This document shows positions 8,716 to 19,086 of a stretch of 64,000 nucleotides of DNA, piece after piece. The notes under the pieces are model-generated. The model saw only the letters and a program-made list of their open reading frames with translations, made no database searches and was not told the origin of the DNA. The position numbers were made by a program, and so were the translations under genes. Source of the stretch: Virgibacillus chiguensis (GTDB lineage Bacteria; Bacillota; Bacilli; Bacillales; Amphibacillaceae); the NCBI RefSeq assembly GCF_900129865.1, contig NZ_FQXD01000002.1:186001-250000 (forward strand). Reading direction: 5' to 3'. Positions within the stretch are counted from its first letter, which is position 1, and each line of letters opens with the position of its first letter.

Positions 8716-9698
8716 CTTATACCCACCTCAATATAAATTCCTAACGCAGCAAAAACAAGCCCTACTAGCCAAAAGGTTGTAACTACTCGCCATTCTGACC
8801 ATCCCAAAAGCTCATAATGATGATGTAATGGGCTCATTTTAAAAACTCTTTTTCCAGTTGTTTTAAACGATATAACTTGTATGATAACAGATAATGTTTC
8901 AATAACGAACACGCCGCCAATAATAACTAAAATAATTTCAAGTTTAGTTAAAATAGCAATAATCGCAATTGCTCCACCTAAAGCTAAAGAGCCGGTATCA
9001 CCCATAAAGACCTTCGCAGGGTGCGCATTAAATACTAAAAAGCCAAGTAAAGCACCAACGATGGCAAGCGCAAAGATAGCTACCTCACTTTGTGGATATC
9101 CATACAATGCTAACACGGCAAATGCACCAAACGCAATGGCAGCAGTACCAGCTAGCAAACCGTCTAATCCATCTGTTAAATTTACTGCATTAGATGCTCC
9201 AACAAGCATAACTATAATTAAAAGAGCATATGCCCAGCCAAGCTCTAATTGGAAGGTCGTTCCGGGTACAGATATATAAGTAGGAAAACCTTGTGCTTTT
9301 AAGACAAAATAAACAACCAGCGCAATAATAAGTTGCCCAAGTAATTTTTGTTTGGAAGTTAATCCGAGATTTCTTTTTTTCATTATTTTTATAAAATCAT
9401 CCAAAAATCCAAGTAGCCCGTATCCTACTAACACGAACAACAAAATCCACATTTCATAGCTAACTCCAACTGGATTTATTTTCCAACTCATAATGAGAGA
9501 GGTGATAACAATACTGAATACAATCATAATCCCTCCCATTGTTGGCGTCCCGGTTTTTTTTAGATGGGATTTAGGTCCTTCTTCTCTAATACTTTGCCCA
9601 AACTTCAATCTACGCAAAAATGGAATAAAAATAGGAGATAAAAGGACGGTAATTAAAAACGCTATTAAAATAGTTACCATTAACATAGTGATATTCAT
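8712..9698 (-). CDS. mraY: Phospho-N-acetylmuramoyl-pentapeptide transferase MraY
   Basis: Integral membrane enzyme that moves phospho-MurNAc-pentapeptide onto undecaprenyl phosphate to make lipid I. About ten membrane segments. Conserved cytoplasmic motifs are visible: [13 protein letters not shown] near residue 45, FLDDFIK with the Asp pair, [20 protein letters not shown] and [12 protein letters not shown]. The start ATG has GAAGGAGGAAAAG upstream. Length 328 aa is normal. It lies between murF and murD; the order murE-murF-mraY-murD differs from B. subtilis, where murF is elsewhere. Confidence 0.97.
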   Translation of the reverse strand: MNITMLMVTILIAFLITVLLSPIFIPFLRRLKFGQSIREEGPKSHLKKTGTPTMGGIMIVFSIVITSLIMSWKINPVGVSYEMWILLFVLVGYGLLGFLDDFIKIMKKRNLGLTSKQKLLGQLIIALVVYFVLKAQGFPTYISVPGTTFQLELGWAYALLIIVMLVGASNAVNLTDGLDGLLAGTAAIAFGAFAVLALYGYPQSEVAIFALAIVGALLGFLVFNAHPAKVFMGDTGSLALGGAIAIIAILTKLEIILVIIGGVFVIETLSVIIQVISFKTTGKRVFKMSPLHHHYELLGWSEWRVVTTFWLVGLVFAALGIYIEVGIS

Positions 9699-9740
9699 TA
9701 CTTTTCCTCCTTCGTTAGAAACCGTCCATCAATTCATTGA

Positions 9741-11096
9741 CTATCGTTTTAATTCAGCTAAAATCGATTCAAATTTTAGGCCTCTCGATGCTTTAAATAA
9801 GATAATTGCCTCTTCATGTAAATGGGGTTTTATATCATGAAGCAATTCAGCCTTATTCGTATAATGTGCAGCAGAAATATTGCTTCCTTGTTCTATCACT
9901 GCGTCTGTAATATATTTAGAAGCTTCACCATATGTGTAGACATTTGTAATTGGATTTTCGATAACAGTAGCTACAGATCTATGAATCGCCTCTGTATGTG
10001 CTCCTAATTCTAAAATATCCCCTAAAACAAGAATTTTTTCAGAATAATCTTCAAGCTGTTTTATTACTTCAATGGCAGCCTTCATAGAAGTTGCCGAAGC
10101 ATTATAAGCATCATTAATTAATGTCACACCGTTTTTTCCCTTTATCTTTTCAAAGCGCATCCCTGTCTTTTGAATATGATAAAAAGCCAATTGAATCTGT
10201 TCTACATCGATGTTCATACAAATTCCAACTGAAATTGCTAGCGTAGCATTTTTAGCATGGTGTTTTCCTAAAAACGGAATCGTATATGGCGTAGCTTTGT
10301 TTATTATAAACGATGTTGCGTTGTCTTGTATATGGACCTTTGTTATTTGATATATGTTATGTTCTGCAAAACCACAAGTAATCAACCTTTTTTGACCATG
10401 ACAATGCTGCAATAAAGGTTCATCACCATCTATAATAAACGCTCCTTTATCGCTTAAGCCAAGTAAAATTTCTAATTTAGCCTTCGCTATATTTTCTCTA
10501 GAACCTAGAAACTCAATATGAGATTCACCAACATTAGTAATTATTGCATAATCTGGTTTAGCTATATTGGTTAATACTTTTATTTCCCCAGCATGATTCA
10601 TTCCCATTTCAACAACTAAAACTTCGGTATCTGGCTTCATTGATAAGATGGTCAGTGGGACACCGATATGATTATTAAGGTTCCCTTGCGTATAATGAGT
10701 CCGATAGGTCGTTTGCATAATAGCTGCAACCATATCCTTCGTAGATGTTTTACCATTTGACCCCGTAATACCAATCACAACTGGGTTGATTTTCTCGCGA
10801 TAGGCAGTAGCCAGTTTTTGTAAAGCAGCCAACGTATCTTCTACATAGAAGACCATTAATGAAGAAGATAGAGCTTCAGGAAGCTCTTTTTGCTTACTCC
10901 ATAAAACGGCAATAGCTCCATTATCTACTGCTTGCAATACATAATCGTGACCATCAAAATTTTCACCACTGATCGGTACGAATAAACCATTGGTCATTTC
11001 TGTACGACTGTCGGTATAAACGCCATGAATCGTTTGTTGATTCACACTTCCTTTATAATCCAAAAACACATGAGTAAGCCAATTCACCGTAAACAT
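9741..11096 (-). CDS. murF: UDP-MurNAc-tripeptide--D-alanyl-D-alanine ligase MurF
   Basis: Mur ligase that adds D-Ala-D-Ala to complete the UDP-MurNAc-pentapeptide. The ATP-binding loop GSNGKTST is at residues 112-119. The N-terminal domain has the SDSR-like stretch (TDSRTEMTNGLFVPI) seen in MurF and MurE, followed by VVEMGMNHAGEI and NDAYNASATSM, which are MurF-specific. Length 451 aa. The ATG overlaps the murE stop as TAATG, implying coupling. B. subtilis has murF next to ddl, so its place here is a dcw arrangement closer to many other Firmicutes. Confidence 0.96.
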   Translation of the reverse strand: MFTVNWLTHVFLDYKGSVNQQTIHGVYTDSRTEMTNGLFVPISGENFDGHDYVLQAVDNGAIAVLWSKQKELPEALSSSLMVFYVEDTLAALQKLATAYREKINPVVIGITGSNGKTSTKDMVAAIMQTTYRTHYTQGNLNNHIGVPLTILSMKPDTEVLVVEMGMNHAGEIKVLTNIAKPDYAIITNVGESHIEFLGSRENIAKAKLEILLGLSDKGAFIIDGDEPLLQHCHGQKRLITCGFAEHNIYQITKVHIQDNATSFIINKATPYTIPFLGKHHAKNATLAISVGICMNIDVEQIQLAFYHIQKTGMRFEKIKGKNGVTLINDAYNASATSMKAAIEVIKQLEDYSEKILVLGDILELGAHTEAIHRSVATVIENPITNVYTYGEASKYITDAVIEQGSNISAAHYTNKAELLHDIKPHLHEEAIILFKASRGLKFESILAELKR

Positions 11097-12571
11097 TAGG
11101 CATGCTCCTTAGATAGAATGGCTTGACGAGCAACTTCACGATCGTCAAAATCATATTTTGTATGGCCTATTTGCTGATACGTTTCATGTCCTTTTCCCGC
11201 AATGATAATTACGTCACCTTCTGTTGCTTGCTTTATCGCTTCCTGAATAGCAACTTTTCGATCAGCAATAACCTCAAATGCTGTATCTTGATCTAATCCA
11301 CTTGTCATATCTTCAAGAATAGCTAATGGATCTTCTGTCCTCGGGTTATCAGAAGTAAAGATCGGCTTATCAGCATACTTCACTGCTATTTCAGCCATCA
11401 AAGGGCGCTTCGTTCGATCCCTGTCACCACCACAACCAACGACGACAAAAACACGATTTTTAGCAAACTCCTTCACCGTCTGTAATACGTTCTCTAGCGA
11501 ATCAGGTGTATGTGCATAATCTACAATAACAGCAAAAGACTGTCCTGCATTTACGGGCTCAAAGCGTCCATTAATGCCTTCAATTTGCTTAAACGCTTGT
11601 TGGATCGTATCCAAAGGGATATTAGAAGCTATCGCTGTAGCAGAAGCTGCTAACATGTTATAAACGTTAAACATTCCCATTAATTTGCTTTCAATTCGTA
11701 TATTACCTACTGGAGTGATTAAATGAAAATGGGTTCCAGCAGCACCTAGTTCAATATCTTGCGCCATCACTTGGGAAGCTCGATGTATGCCATACGTTAA
11801 CACTTGTTGAGCTGTACTTTGTTTTAGAAACTCGCTCGCCGCTTCATCCTGATTAATAATGGCGTATTTATGTTTAGTATGATTATAATTGTTACCCATT
11901 TGTGCAAACAAAAGGCTCTTAGCTCGCAAATAATCGTCCATATCTTTATGAAAATCTAAGTGATCCTGAGAAAGATTCGTAAACACAGCAATATCATAAT
12001 TACAACCATGTACTCTCCCTTGAACAAGTGCATGAGAAGATACTTCCATAATCGCTTTATCTACATTCTGTTGAACCATTTTGTGAAATGTCTGTTGCAA
12101 AAAAAGCGCATCAGGAGTGGTGTTAACTACCGGATACGTCTCATCGCCAATTTTCGTATGTATCGTACCAATAACACCTGTTCTTTGTTTTGCTAACTGA
12201 AATATTGTTTCTAGTAAATAGGTTACTGTTGTTTTACCATTCGTTCCCGTTACACCAATTAGGGCAAGCTTGTCAGTCGGATTATCGTAAAATCTCACAG
12301 CAAGCATGGATAGAGCTCGATGTGTATCTGGAACTACTATAGTTGGTAGCTCCGTGTTCACAGATTTCTCTGCTATAATAGCTACTGCGCCATTAGCTTC
12401 GGCTTGAGGGACAAAATCATGACCATCCACCGTATATCCAGATATACATATAAATACATCTCCAGGCTCTACCTTACGTGAATCCATAACAATATGGTTA
12501 ACGGTTAGATTTTCCATATGGTCTGTTGTGTGATAAAAAGGTATACTCCTTAATAATTGCTCTAAGTTCAT
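11096..12571 (-). CDS. murE: UDP-MurNAc-tripeptide synthetase MurE (meso-DAP adding)
   Basis: Adds the third residue to UDP-MurNAc-dipeptide. ATP-binding loop GTNGKTT at 109-115 from the chosen start; TTPDALFLQ and DYAHTPDSLENVL follow. The motif DNPR (in FTSDNPRTEDP) is the known signature for meso-diaminopimelate as substrate rather than lysine, so the cell wall is predicted to be DAP-type. The start was taken at the ATG at 12571 because it matches the family N-terminus; only a weak GGGAT precedes it, and an in-frame ATG at 12592 has none. Length 491 aa. Confidence 0.95.
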   Translation of the reverse strand: MNLEQLLRSIPFYHTTDHMENLTVNHIVMDSRKVEPGDVFICISGYTVDGHDFVPQAEANGAVAIIAEKSVNTELPTIVVPDTHRALSMLAVRFYDNPTDKLALIGVTGTNGKTTVTYLLETIFQLAKQRTGVIGTIHTKIGDETYPVVNTTPDALFLQQTFHKMVQQNVDKAIMEVSSHALVQGRVHGCNYDIAVFTNLSQDHLDFHKDMDDYLRAKSLLFAQMGNNYNHTKHKYAIINQDEAASEFLKQSTAQQVLTYGIHRASQVMAQDIELGAAGTHFHLITPVGNIRIESKLMGMFNVYNMLAASATAIASNIPLDTIQQAFKQIEGINGRFEPVNAGQSFAVIVDYAHTPDSLENVLQTVKEFAKNRVFVVVGCGGDRDRTKRPLMAEIAVKYADKPIFTSDNPRTEDPLAILEDMTSGLDQDTAFEVIADRKVAIQEAIKQATEGDVIIIAGKGHETYQQIGHTKYDFDDREVARQAILSKEHA

Positions 12572-12693
12572 TCGTAACATCCCATTCTTCATTAAATTAT
12601 CTTATTATAACATTCTTCTTGTAAATGACTTTTAAGAGGGTGGAAACACCCTCTTTCTTTTTCGCCTATCTATTATAGCAAATTTAAATGTGT

Positions 12694-14625
12694 TTAACGA
12701 TTATTTTCTGCTAAATAAACTCTAATTTTTGACCCTTGCTCCACTTTCGTCCCTGGTTTAGGCGCTTGGTCTACAATGTAGTCGCCATCACCACTTGTTT
12801 CAATGGATAAATTGGTCATATATTCCTGCAAATCTTTCTTCTTCATTCCCTTTACATCGGGCACCTCAATTTTGGGCTGTTCTGGCCATTGATAATCCTT
12901 TTCAAGACCTTCTGTTCGCGGTTTTACATCCATTGCCCTTAGGCTATCTCCAATAATTGTCCCTACCACAGGAGCAGCCACCACCCCACCAAATTGCACT
13001 GCATTTTTTGGATTATCTACAGCAACATATACAACAATTTCAGGATCATCAGCTGGGGCAAAACCGATAAAAGAAACGACATAGTTATTTTCCATATATC
13101 TTCCATCCGGACCAACTTTTTGCGCTGTTCCAGTTTTTCCACCTATTCTATAACCATCGACATATGCAGGACGACCAGTTCCTTGAGCTACTACACTTTC
13201 CAAAGCATGACGTATTTCATTGGAAGTATCTTCAGAAATAACTCTCCTTTTCATGGTCGGTTTAACTTGCTTTTGGACAGACTGATTCGTTGAATTAATC
13301 CATTCCTCTGCAATATACGGCTCATATAAGAATCCTCCATTCACCGCTGCAGATACAGCCATTACTTGCTGAATTGGTGTTACCGAAACACCTTGACCGA
13401 AAGCTGTAGTAGCTAATTCAACTGGCCCAACATTTTCAGGTTTAAATAAAATCCCAGTACCCTCTCCTTGCAAATCAATTCCTGTTTTCTTTCCAAAACC
13501 AAACAGATCAATATACGAAAATAGTTTATCTTTTCCTAGCATTTGACCAAGACTCACAAATCCTGGGTTACACGAGTTTTGCACTACTTCTAAATAGCTT
13601 TGGTGTCCATGCCCCCCACTTTTCCAACAATGTAATTTCGAACCTCCCACAGAGATATCGCCATCATCATGGTAATGGTCTTTATTTAAATCAACCACTT
13701 CTTCCTCTAATGCAGCAGCAAGTGTAATAATTTTAAATGTAGACCCAGGCTCGTACGTACTCCAGATTGGTAAATTACGGTCAAAAATATCCGAGTCCAC
13801 TTCCTGATAGTTTTCCGGATGAAAGTTTGGCCTAGATGTCATCCCAAGTACACCACCAGTCTTCGGATTAACAGCAATGGCCACCGCACCATCTGGGTTA
13901 TATTTTGAGGCAACTAAATCCAATTCTCTTTCCATAATCGTTTGCACGCGTGTATCAATCGTTGTTTTTAAATCAAGCCCATCTTCTGGTTCGGAATATA
14001 TATCTGCTAAGCGTTCCAGTCTTCTACCTTTAGCATCAGAATAAAATGATAAACTACCTTTTTTACCGCTAAGTTGTTCATCATAAAATAATTCCAAGCC
14101 CATTAGACCTTGATTATCTATCCCTGCGAAACCGAGCACATGAGATAAATCATCTCCAAACGGATAATGACGTTTTGAATCTTTTGATAAATATACGCCA
14201 TTCATATCTAATGTTCTAATTGCTAGCTCTTGTTTTTCGTTAATTTTTCTACCTTCTGGGTGAATATTTACACTTGAAGCATTCTTCGTAACATACTCAA
14301 ACGCTTCATCCTCTGACATTTCTAAAATAGAGGCTAGTTTTTGAGCTGTTTTTTCAGCGTCATCTATCTGTCTAGGAACAACAACCACAGATGGAGCTGT
14401 TACATTTTCGGCTAGTACATCTCCATTATGATCAAGAATTTTTCCTCTTTCTGGTTCAAATTCAATATCTCGCGTCCATAATTCTGTAGCTTGTCCCATC
14501 AACTCATCGCCAATTACAAATTGGACATAACCTAAACGAATATCGATAATAACAAACACCAATATTCCAATAAGAAAAACAGTGACAATCCTCTTTTTTG
14601 TAGTCACAGCAGATACACGTTTCAT
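12694..14625 (-). CDS. spoVD: SpoVD, sporulation-specific class B penicillin-binding protein
   Basis: Transpeptidase for spore cortex peptidoglycan, partner of SpoVE. One N-terminal membrane anchor (about 12-32), a dimerisation domain, then the transpeptidase domain with STFK (295-298, catalytic Ser), SCN (351-353) and KTGT (497-500). It ends in a single PASTA domain, as SpoVD does, whereas the neighbouring PbpB has two. The start ATG at 14625 follows AAAGGAGATG. Length 643 aa. Gap to pbpB is 119 bp; tandem PBP genes of this kind are typical of Bacillus dcw clusters. Expression under sigma-E is known for the family, but no promoter was identified here. Confidence 0.95.
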   Translation of the reverse strand: MKRVSAVTTKKRIVTVFLIGILVFVIIDIRLGYVQFVIGDELMGQATELWTRDIEFEPERGKILDHNGDVLAENVTAPSVVVVPRQIDDAEKTAQKLASILEMSEDEAFEYVTKNASSVNIHPEGRKINEKQELAIRTLDMNGVYLSKDSKRHYPFGDDLSHVLGFAGIDNQGLMGLELFYDEQLSGKKGSLSFYSDAKGRRLERLADIYSEPEDGLDLKTTIDTRVQTIMERELDLVASKYNPDGAVAIAVNPKTGGVLGMTSRPNFHPENYQEVDSDIFDRNLPIWSTYEPGSTFKIITLAAALEEEVVDLNKDHYHDDGDISVGGSKLHCWKSGGHGHQSYLEVVQNSCNPGFVSLGQMLGKDKLFSYIDLFGFGKKTGIDLQGEGTGILFKPENVGPVELATTAFGQGVSVTPIQQVMAVSAAVNGGFLYEPYIAEEWINSTNQSVQKQVKPTMKRRVISEDTSNEIRHALESVVAQGTGRPAYVDGYRIGGKTGTAQKVGPDGRYMENNYVVSFIGFAPADDPEIVVYVAVDNPKNAVQFGGVVAAPVVGTIIGDSLRAMDVKPRTEGLEKDYQWPEQPKIEVPDVKGMKKKDLQEYMTNLSIETSGDGDYIVDQAPKPGTKVEQGSKIRVYLAENNR

Positions 14626-14744
14626 ACTACATCTCCTTTTTAAAGACATGCTTGTATCCACTATATGAATAATAAAAGAGGATTAGAACACTGTTCCTTT
14701 GTTATTTGTCGGTTTCTATAACGTATAGGAAGAAGATCCGCTCA

Positions 14745-16949
14745 CTAATCTTTATTTTTTTTATTGTTTGGTGGCTCCAGCTCTATACCAAGGTAGTCTT
14801 TTGATTTAACAGCTGTTCCCGCTTTAATACTTTGCGTTTTCACATAACCATCACCAAACGTTTCTGTCTTTAATTCTAACAAACTAGACAGTTTTAGAGC
14901 ATCGCGAAGTGACCAGCCGATTATGCTTGGCATCTTAGGCTTTTCCGTAATCATAATAATATGATCATTCGGCAACACTCGATCTCCTTTTTGTACATTA
15001 CTTGAAACGACTTTACCTTTACCAACTGACGTTACACGTAATCCCTTTTTCATCAATTCTTGTTTTAGCGTTTCTGAACTCTTCCCTACGAGTTCTGGGA
15101 TTTTTATATGTTTTATTTGATCTGATTCTTGTTTATCTGGATCGATATTTAAATAATGCAAGCCATTCTCCATGACATTTTTAAAAATAAATGCTACCGG
15201 GTCAGAACCCCTTTCCAAAGATCCATCTTCTTTTTCACCTAGCTTTGGTTGTTTAACAGATACATACATCATTAATTGAGGATCATCAATGGGTGCCATT
15301 CCTAAAAAGGAAAAAATATAATTTTCTCTACCTGTTAAATATCCACCTTTAGGATTAGGAATTTGCGCTGTTCCTGTTTTTCCACCAACTTTATAGCTTT
15401 CTAATTGGTAATCTTTACCTGTTGCGTGTTCCCCATTAACTGCTTGATCTAAAAGCTTCAGCACTTGTTGGGACGTTTTTTTAGAAATGGGTTCACCAAC
15501 CACATCCGGTTTTTTTTCTTTTGTTGGCTTCTCTGTATTAGGGTTTGTAATCTTATTAATAATATAAGGTTTTAACATTCTCCCATCGTTGGCAATAGCA
15601 GTAGCCGCCGTCATTTGCTGTATAGGAGTCATGGTTGTACCTTGACCAAATGCTGTAGTTAACTTTTCTGCTGGCCAATTATATAATATTTTTCCAATCA
15701 CTTCATTTGGTAGATCAATATTTGTCTTTTGATCGAAATGAAAGGCTTTTAAATACTCAAGATATTTATCAGATCCAATTTTTTCCCATACAAGTTTAGA
15801 CGCGGCAACATTAGAAGAACGCTCAAAACCTTCATTGTATGAAATAGCCCCCCAACCGTTTCCACCATTATGATCACGAATAGGTGTTATTTGCTCATTG
15901 GGTTGATAGCGACCTGACTTATATGCTTCCGTTCCATTATAAACGCCTTCTTCTATCGCAGCCGCCCAAGTAAACATTTTCATTGTAGATCCAGGCTCAA
16001 ATGGTGTCGATACAACATCATTATACCAATTTTCTACATTTTCAGGATTGTTCGGGTTATAACTTGGACGATTTCCCATTGCTATAACCTCTCCAGTTTT
16101 AGGATTCATCACTACTGCCGAAATACGTTCAGGTTCGTATTTCTTTTCGACTTGAGTTAAGGTATCTTCTAATAAAGTCTGTATTTTTTGGTCGATCGTT
16201 AAATAGATATTTCCGCCGTCCTCATTTTTCTTTACTATTTCTTTCGGATCAAGTAGTTTTTTATTATATTTATCACGTTGAAAAGCAATATAACCATCTT
16301 CTCCACTTAAATGTTTATCCATTTCTTTCTCAATTCCCGTAACACCTTGCATTTTTTGCTTTGTAGTACTTTCTTTCTGATCCTTTACTTCCATCTCTTT
16401 CGCAAAACCAATTATTTGGGAAGCAAAGGTACCATTCGGGTATGAGCGAACTGATTCTTCCCTAAAAAGAATCCCTGGTAAATGAAGTTCCTCAATTTCC
16501 TCTTTCTTTTGTAAAGACAAATCTCTACCTTTCTTACCAAATTCAACTTGGAAGCGATTGTTATCTATCCCTTCCTGCAAGCGGCCTAATATGTCTTTTT
16601 CCTCCATATCTAATAGAGGAGCTAATTTTTTTGCTGTTTTCTCTACTTGTTTAACATGTCTTGGTTCTTCTGCCCCATCAGAATATGTTTCATCGACTAT
16701 TGCGTACATTCTGTAGCTTGTTTGATCGTAGGCAAGTGTCATTCCGTTGTTATCAAAGATCTTCCCGCGCTCTGCTGGGAGTTCATACGATGTTGTTCGT
16801 TGCTTGTCAGCCCATGCTTCTAAAGAAACCCCATCAATTTCTGCAGTAGCTTGTATATAAAGAAATCTTCCTGATAATGTTAAAAATATCCCCACAAAAA
16901 GAATGATAAAAATACCTGCCATAAAATGCGTTGTTTTGTTTTTCCTCAT
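14745..16949 (-). CDS. pbpB: Penicillin-binding protein 2B, septal transpeptidase (FtsI type)
   Basis: Class B PBP needed for septal wall synthesis with FtsW, FtsL and DivIB. Membrane anchor at about 10-30, dimerisation domain beginning with the YELPAERGKIFD motif, transpeptidase domain with STMK (321-324), SSN (378-380) and KTGT (524-527), and two C-terminal PASTA domains (from about 635). Length 734 aa is usual for Bacillus PBP2B. The ATG is 24 bp after the ftsL stop; AAGGAG is present but twelve bases from the ATG, a long spacing. It is in one transcription unit with mraZ-rsmH-ftsL. Confidence 0.96.
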   Translation of the reverse strand: MRKNKTTHFMAGIFIILFVGIFLTLSGRFLYIQATAEIDGVSLEAWADKQRTTSYELPAERGKIFDNNGMTLAYDQTSYRMYAIVDETYSDGAEEPRHVKQVEKTAKKLAPLLDMEEKDILGRLQEGIDNNRFQVEFGKKGRDLSLQKKEEIEELHLPGILFREESVRSYPNGTFASQIIGFAKEMEVKDQKESTTKQKMQGVTGIEKEMDKHLSGEDGYIAFQRDKYNKKLLDPKEIVKKNEDGGNIYLTIDQKIQTLLEDTLTQVEKKYEPERISAVVMNPKTGEVIAMGNRPSYNPNNPENVENWYNDVVSTPFEPGSTMKMFTWAAAIEEGVYNGTEAYKSGRYQPNEQITPIRDHNGGNGWGAISYNEGFERSSNVAASKLVWEKIGSDKYLEYLKAFHFDQKTNIDLPNEVIGKILYNWPAEKLTTAFGQGTTMTPIQQMTAATAIANDGRMLKPYIINKITNPNTEKPTKEKKPDVVGEPISKKTSQQVLKLLDQAVNGEHATGKDYQLESYKVGGKTGTAQIPNPKGGYLTGRENYIFSFLGMAPIDDPQLMMYVSVKQPKLGEKEDGSLERGSDPVAFIFKNVMENGLHYLNIDPDKQESDQIKHIKIPELVGKSSETLKQELMKKGLRVTSVGKGKVVSSNVQKGDRVLPNDHIIMITEKPKMPSIIGWSLRDALKLSSLLELKTETFGDGYVKTQSIKAGTAVKSKDYLGIELEPPNNKKNKD

Positions 16950-16973
16950 AACCTATCTATTCTCCTTGAATAA

Positions 16974-17342
16974 TTATTCATCGATAGATTTTGCTTGCTT
17001 CACTTTTGCATCCTGAACTTGAAAACCGTTTTTCTTAGCAATGTCGATGATTCGCTCTGGTCGGCTCAACGAATTAATTTCATCTTTTAATAAATCATTT
17101 TCAGATTGTTGCACTTTCACTTTATTCTCTAGCTCTTGCATCTCGCGATTAATCGAGTCTGTGGATGAAGTAAATGAAACCATGTAGATACTGGCCGCTA
17201 TAATGATTAGCCCAATAAGACTGTAAATAATTTTTTCACCTTTTGTTATCCAACCTTGCTTGGTAACTTTTACTGGAACCGATTGTTCCTGGGTCTTTTG
17301 CGGTTTTAGTTGCTCCCAGCTTCTTGCATGATTTGCACTCAT
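16974..17342 (-). CDS. ftsL: Cell division protein FtsL
   Basis: Small bitopic divisome protein that pairs with DivIC. Of 122 aa, the N-terminal 35 residues are cytoplasmic, a membrane segment spans about 38-56, and the rest is a coiled coil rich in Glu, Asn and Leu ending at SLSRPERIIDIAKKNGF, the conserved C-terminal signature. The ATG overlaps the rsmH stop as TAATG, with GGTGGAG upstream inside rsmH. A GTG- or ATG-led extension four codons longer is possible but poorly supported. Confidence 0.93.
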   Translation of the reverse strand: MSANHARSWEQLKPQKTQEQSVPVKVTKQGWITKGEKIIYSLIGLIIIAASIYMVSFTSSTDSINREMQELENKVKVQQSENDLLKDEINSLSRPERIIDIAKKNGFQVQDAKVKQAKSIDE

Positions 17343-18319
17343 TATTTTCTCCACCCTTCTTTATAAGTAAAATCGTCTCTCCATTCTGCTACTTTTTCAG
17401 CAACGCGAAGCTTAGCAGATCGTGATCTTCTATTTACATCCAGCTCATCCTCTGTTGCAACAATTGGTTTTCTTGTAACTAAACGAAAAGGGGCTTCATT
17501 TTCTTTTGGTAATACTGGTAAATTACGTGGAGTTTCTTTGTCTGTACTCCATTTTTTAAAAGCTTGCTTACAAAGTCTATCCTCTAAAGAATGGAAAGTG
17601 ATAACTGCTATTCGTCCGTTTATTCCTGTTGCTTTTGCTGCTTGATGAAGCGCATCATTAAATACACCTAGTTCATCATTGACGGCAATTCTTAATGCTT
17701 GGAACACCCGTTTAGCTGGATGGCCGCCTTTACGTCGTGCAGGGGCAGGAATCGCTTCTTTAATTATTTCTACTAACTGATATGTCGTCTCAATTGGCGC
17801 TTTCTTTCTATGTTCTTCTATTTTTCGGGCGATTTGCTTAGAAAACTTTTCCTCTCCGTATTGAAAAAAAATCTTCACTAAAGCTTGATAATCCCAGTAA
17901 TTAACTACAAAATAGGCGTCTAGCTTTTGCTGTTGATTCATCCGCATGTCTAACTTCGCGTTATGTTGATAACTAAAACCACGATCTCCTTTATCGAGCT
18001 GTGGTGAAGATACACCCAAATCAAATAAAACGCCATCTACTTTGTGAATATTTTCCTTTGATAATGCAACCTCTAGTTCACTAAAATTAGCGTGAATAAA
18101 TCTTATCCGATCCTTATAAGGCTGCAAACGAATTTGTGCCGCCTGTAATGCATGGATATCTTGATCAAAACCAAGTAACAAACCATCTTTATTTAACATG
18201 GAGGCTATCACTTCTGCATGTCCACCGCCACCTAGTGTGCAATCTACATACACCCCATCTGGTTTGATGGCAAGCCCTTCTATGGTCTCATTTTTTAACA
18301 CACTTTTATGTTCAAACAT
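17342..18319 (-). CDS. rsmH: 16S rRNA (cytosine(1402)-N(4))-methyltransferase RsmH
   Basis: SAM-dependent enzyme that methylates N4 of C1402 in the 16S rRNA P site. The SAM loop [12 protein letters not shown] is near residues 24-35, GFDQD follows, and [11 protein letters not shown] and [10 protein letters not shown] are family motifs. The start was placed at 18319 ([11 protein letters not shown]), matching the family; the frame is open nine codons further up. Length 325 aa. Second gene of the mraZ operon. Confidence 0.96.
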   Translation of the reverse strand: MFEHKSVLKNETIEGLAIKPDGVYVDCTLGGGGHAEVIASMLNKDGLLLGFDQDIHALQAAQIRLQPYKDRIRFIHANFSELEVALSKENIHKVDGVLFDLGVSSPQLDKGDRGFSYQHNAKLDMRMNQQQKLDAYFVVNYWDYQALVKIFFQYGEEKFSKQIARKIEEHRKKAPIETTYQLVEIIKEAIPAPARRKGGHPAKRVFQALRIAVNDELGVFNDALHQAAKATGINGRIAVITFHSLEDRLCKQAFKKWSTDKETPRNLPVLPKENEAPFRLVTRKPIVATEDELDVNRRSRSAKLRVAEKVAEWRDDFTYKEGWRK

Positions 18320-18392
18320 ATAAACACCCTGTTCCTTTTCAAGCAAGTTAGTGGGTTAGTCCAATTTATTGCTAAAAAACTAACACAATGCT

Positions 18393-18824
18393 TTAGATAT
18401 CAAAATCCATTAAGTTCTCAGCGATTTCAGCGAAAGATTCTTCAGAGTCTGTAACATAAGATTCCCACTGCTCACTGGACCATATTTCTATGCGATTCGA
18501 AACACCAATAACAACACATTCTTTTTCAATGCCTGCATAGTTTCGTAATGATTGTGGAATATTTATTCTTCCCTGTTTATCAATCTCACATTCAACTGCG
18601 CCAGAAAAGAAGAACCTTGTAAACGCTCTGGCATCTTTTTTCGTTAGTGGGAGTTTTTTTAACTTTTCTTCCAATATGTTCCATTCTTCCATGGGGTAAA
18701 CAAACAAACATTGATCGAGCCCTCGGGTCACAACAAAGCTATCTCCAAGCTGGTCTCGAAACTTGGAAGGGACAATTATTCTTCCTTTTGCATCAATGTT
18801 ATGTTGGAATTCACCCATAAACAT
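18393..18824 (-). CDS. mraZ: Transcriptional regulator MraZ
   Basis: First gene of the dcw cluster; 143 aa with two SpoVT-AbrB-type DNA-binding modules ([13 protein letters not shown] and [13 protein letters not shown]). MraZ forms ring-shaped oligomers that bind direct repeats in its own promoter and repress the operon. Such repeats are visible directly upstream at 18852-18881. Nearly identical in length to B. subtilis MraZ. The start MFMGEFQHN is preceded by GGTGGGG, itself close to the operator. Confidence 0.97.
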   Translation of the reverse strand: MFMGEFQHNIDAKGRIIVPSKFRDQLGDSFVVTRGLDQCLFVYPMEEWNILEEKLKKLPLTKKDARAFTRFFFSGAVECEIDKQGRINIPQSLRNYAGIEKECVVIGVSNRIEIWSSEQWESYVTDSEESFAEIAENLMDFDI

Positions 18825-18851
18825 ATAGTCCGCCCCACCTTCGTATACCCT

Positions 18852-18881
18852 ATATTACCACATCCCCCCACTATTCACCAC
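18852..18881 (-). promoter_or_regulatory. MraZ operator: three direct GTGG repeats at 10-bp spacing
   Basis: Read on the minus strand, three consecutive 10-mers each begin GTGG: GTGGTGAATA, GTGGGGGGAT and GTGGTAATAT. This matches the known architecture of MraZ boxes. TAATAT in the last repeat may serve as the -10 element, about 28 bases before the mraZ start. Confidence 0.75.
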
Positions 18882-18913
18882 CAATTTTTTCATTATTACT
18901 TTAGCTGGCTTAA

Positions 18914-18984
18914 AAATAGGTATTTGTACCTATTTAAATTAACAAAGAAAAGACTGCCATAATCATAATGACAGCCTTTTTTAT
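18914..18984 (-). terminator. Two hairpins between bshC and mraZ
   Basis: AAATAGGTA / TACCTATTT (18914-18936) is a perfect 9-bp stem. A weaker AAAAG..CTG / CAG..CTTTTTT hairpin is at 18947-18984. Either could end the bshC transcript before the mraZ promoter. Confidence 0.5.
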
Positions 18985-19086
18985 ACAATTTATTTCAAGT
19001 GGGAGAAAACAGCCCTCCAAAGCTAAGAACAAGCCCCTCTCAATAACAAAAATGTAAACTTATCTTTAACTCCTTGAATGAATAAC

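Noticed and set aside
8881-9279. 132-codon plus-strand open frame inside mraY
   Set aside because: Antisense shadow of a clearly coding membrane protein; biased low-complexity residues and no ribosome binding site.
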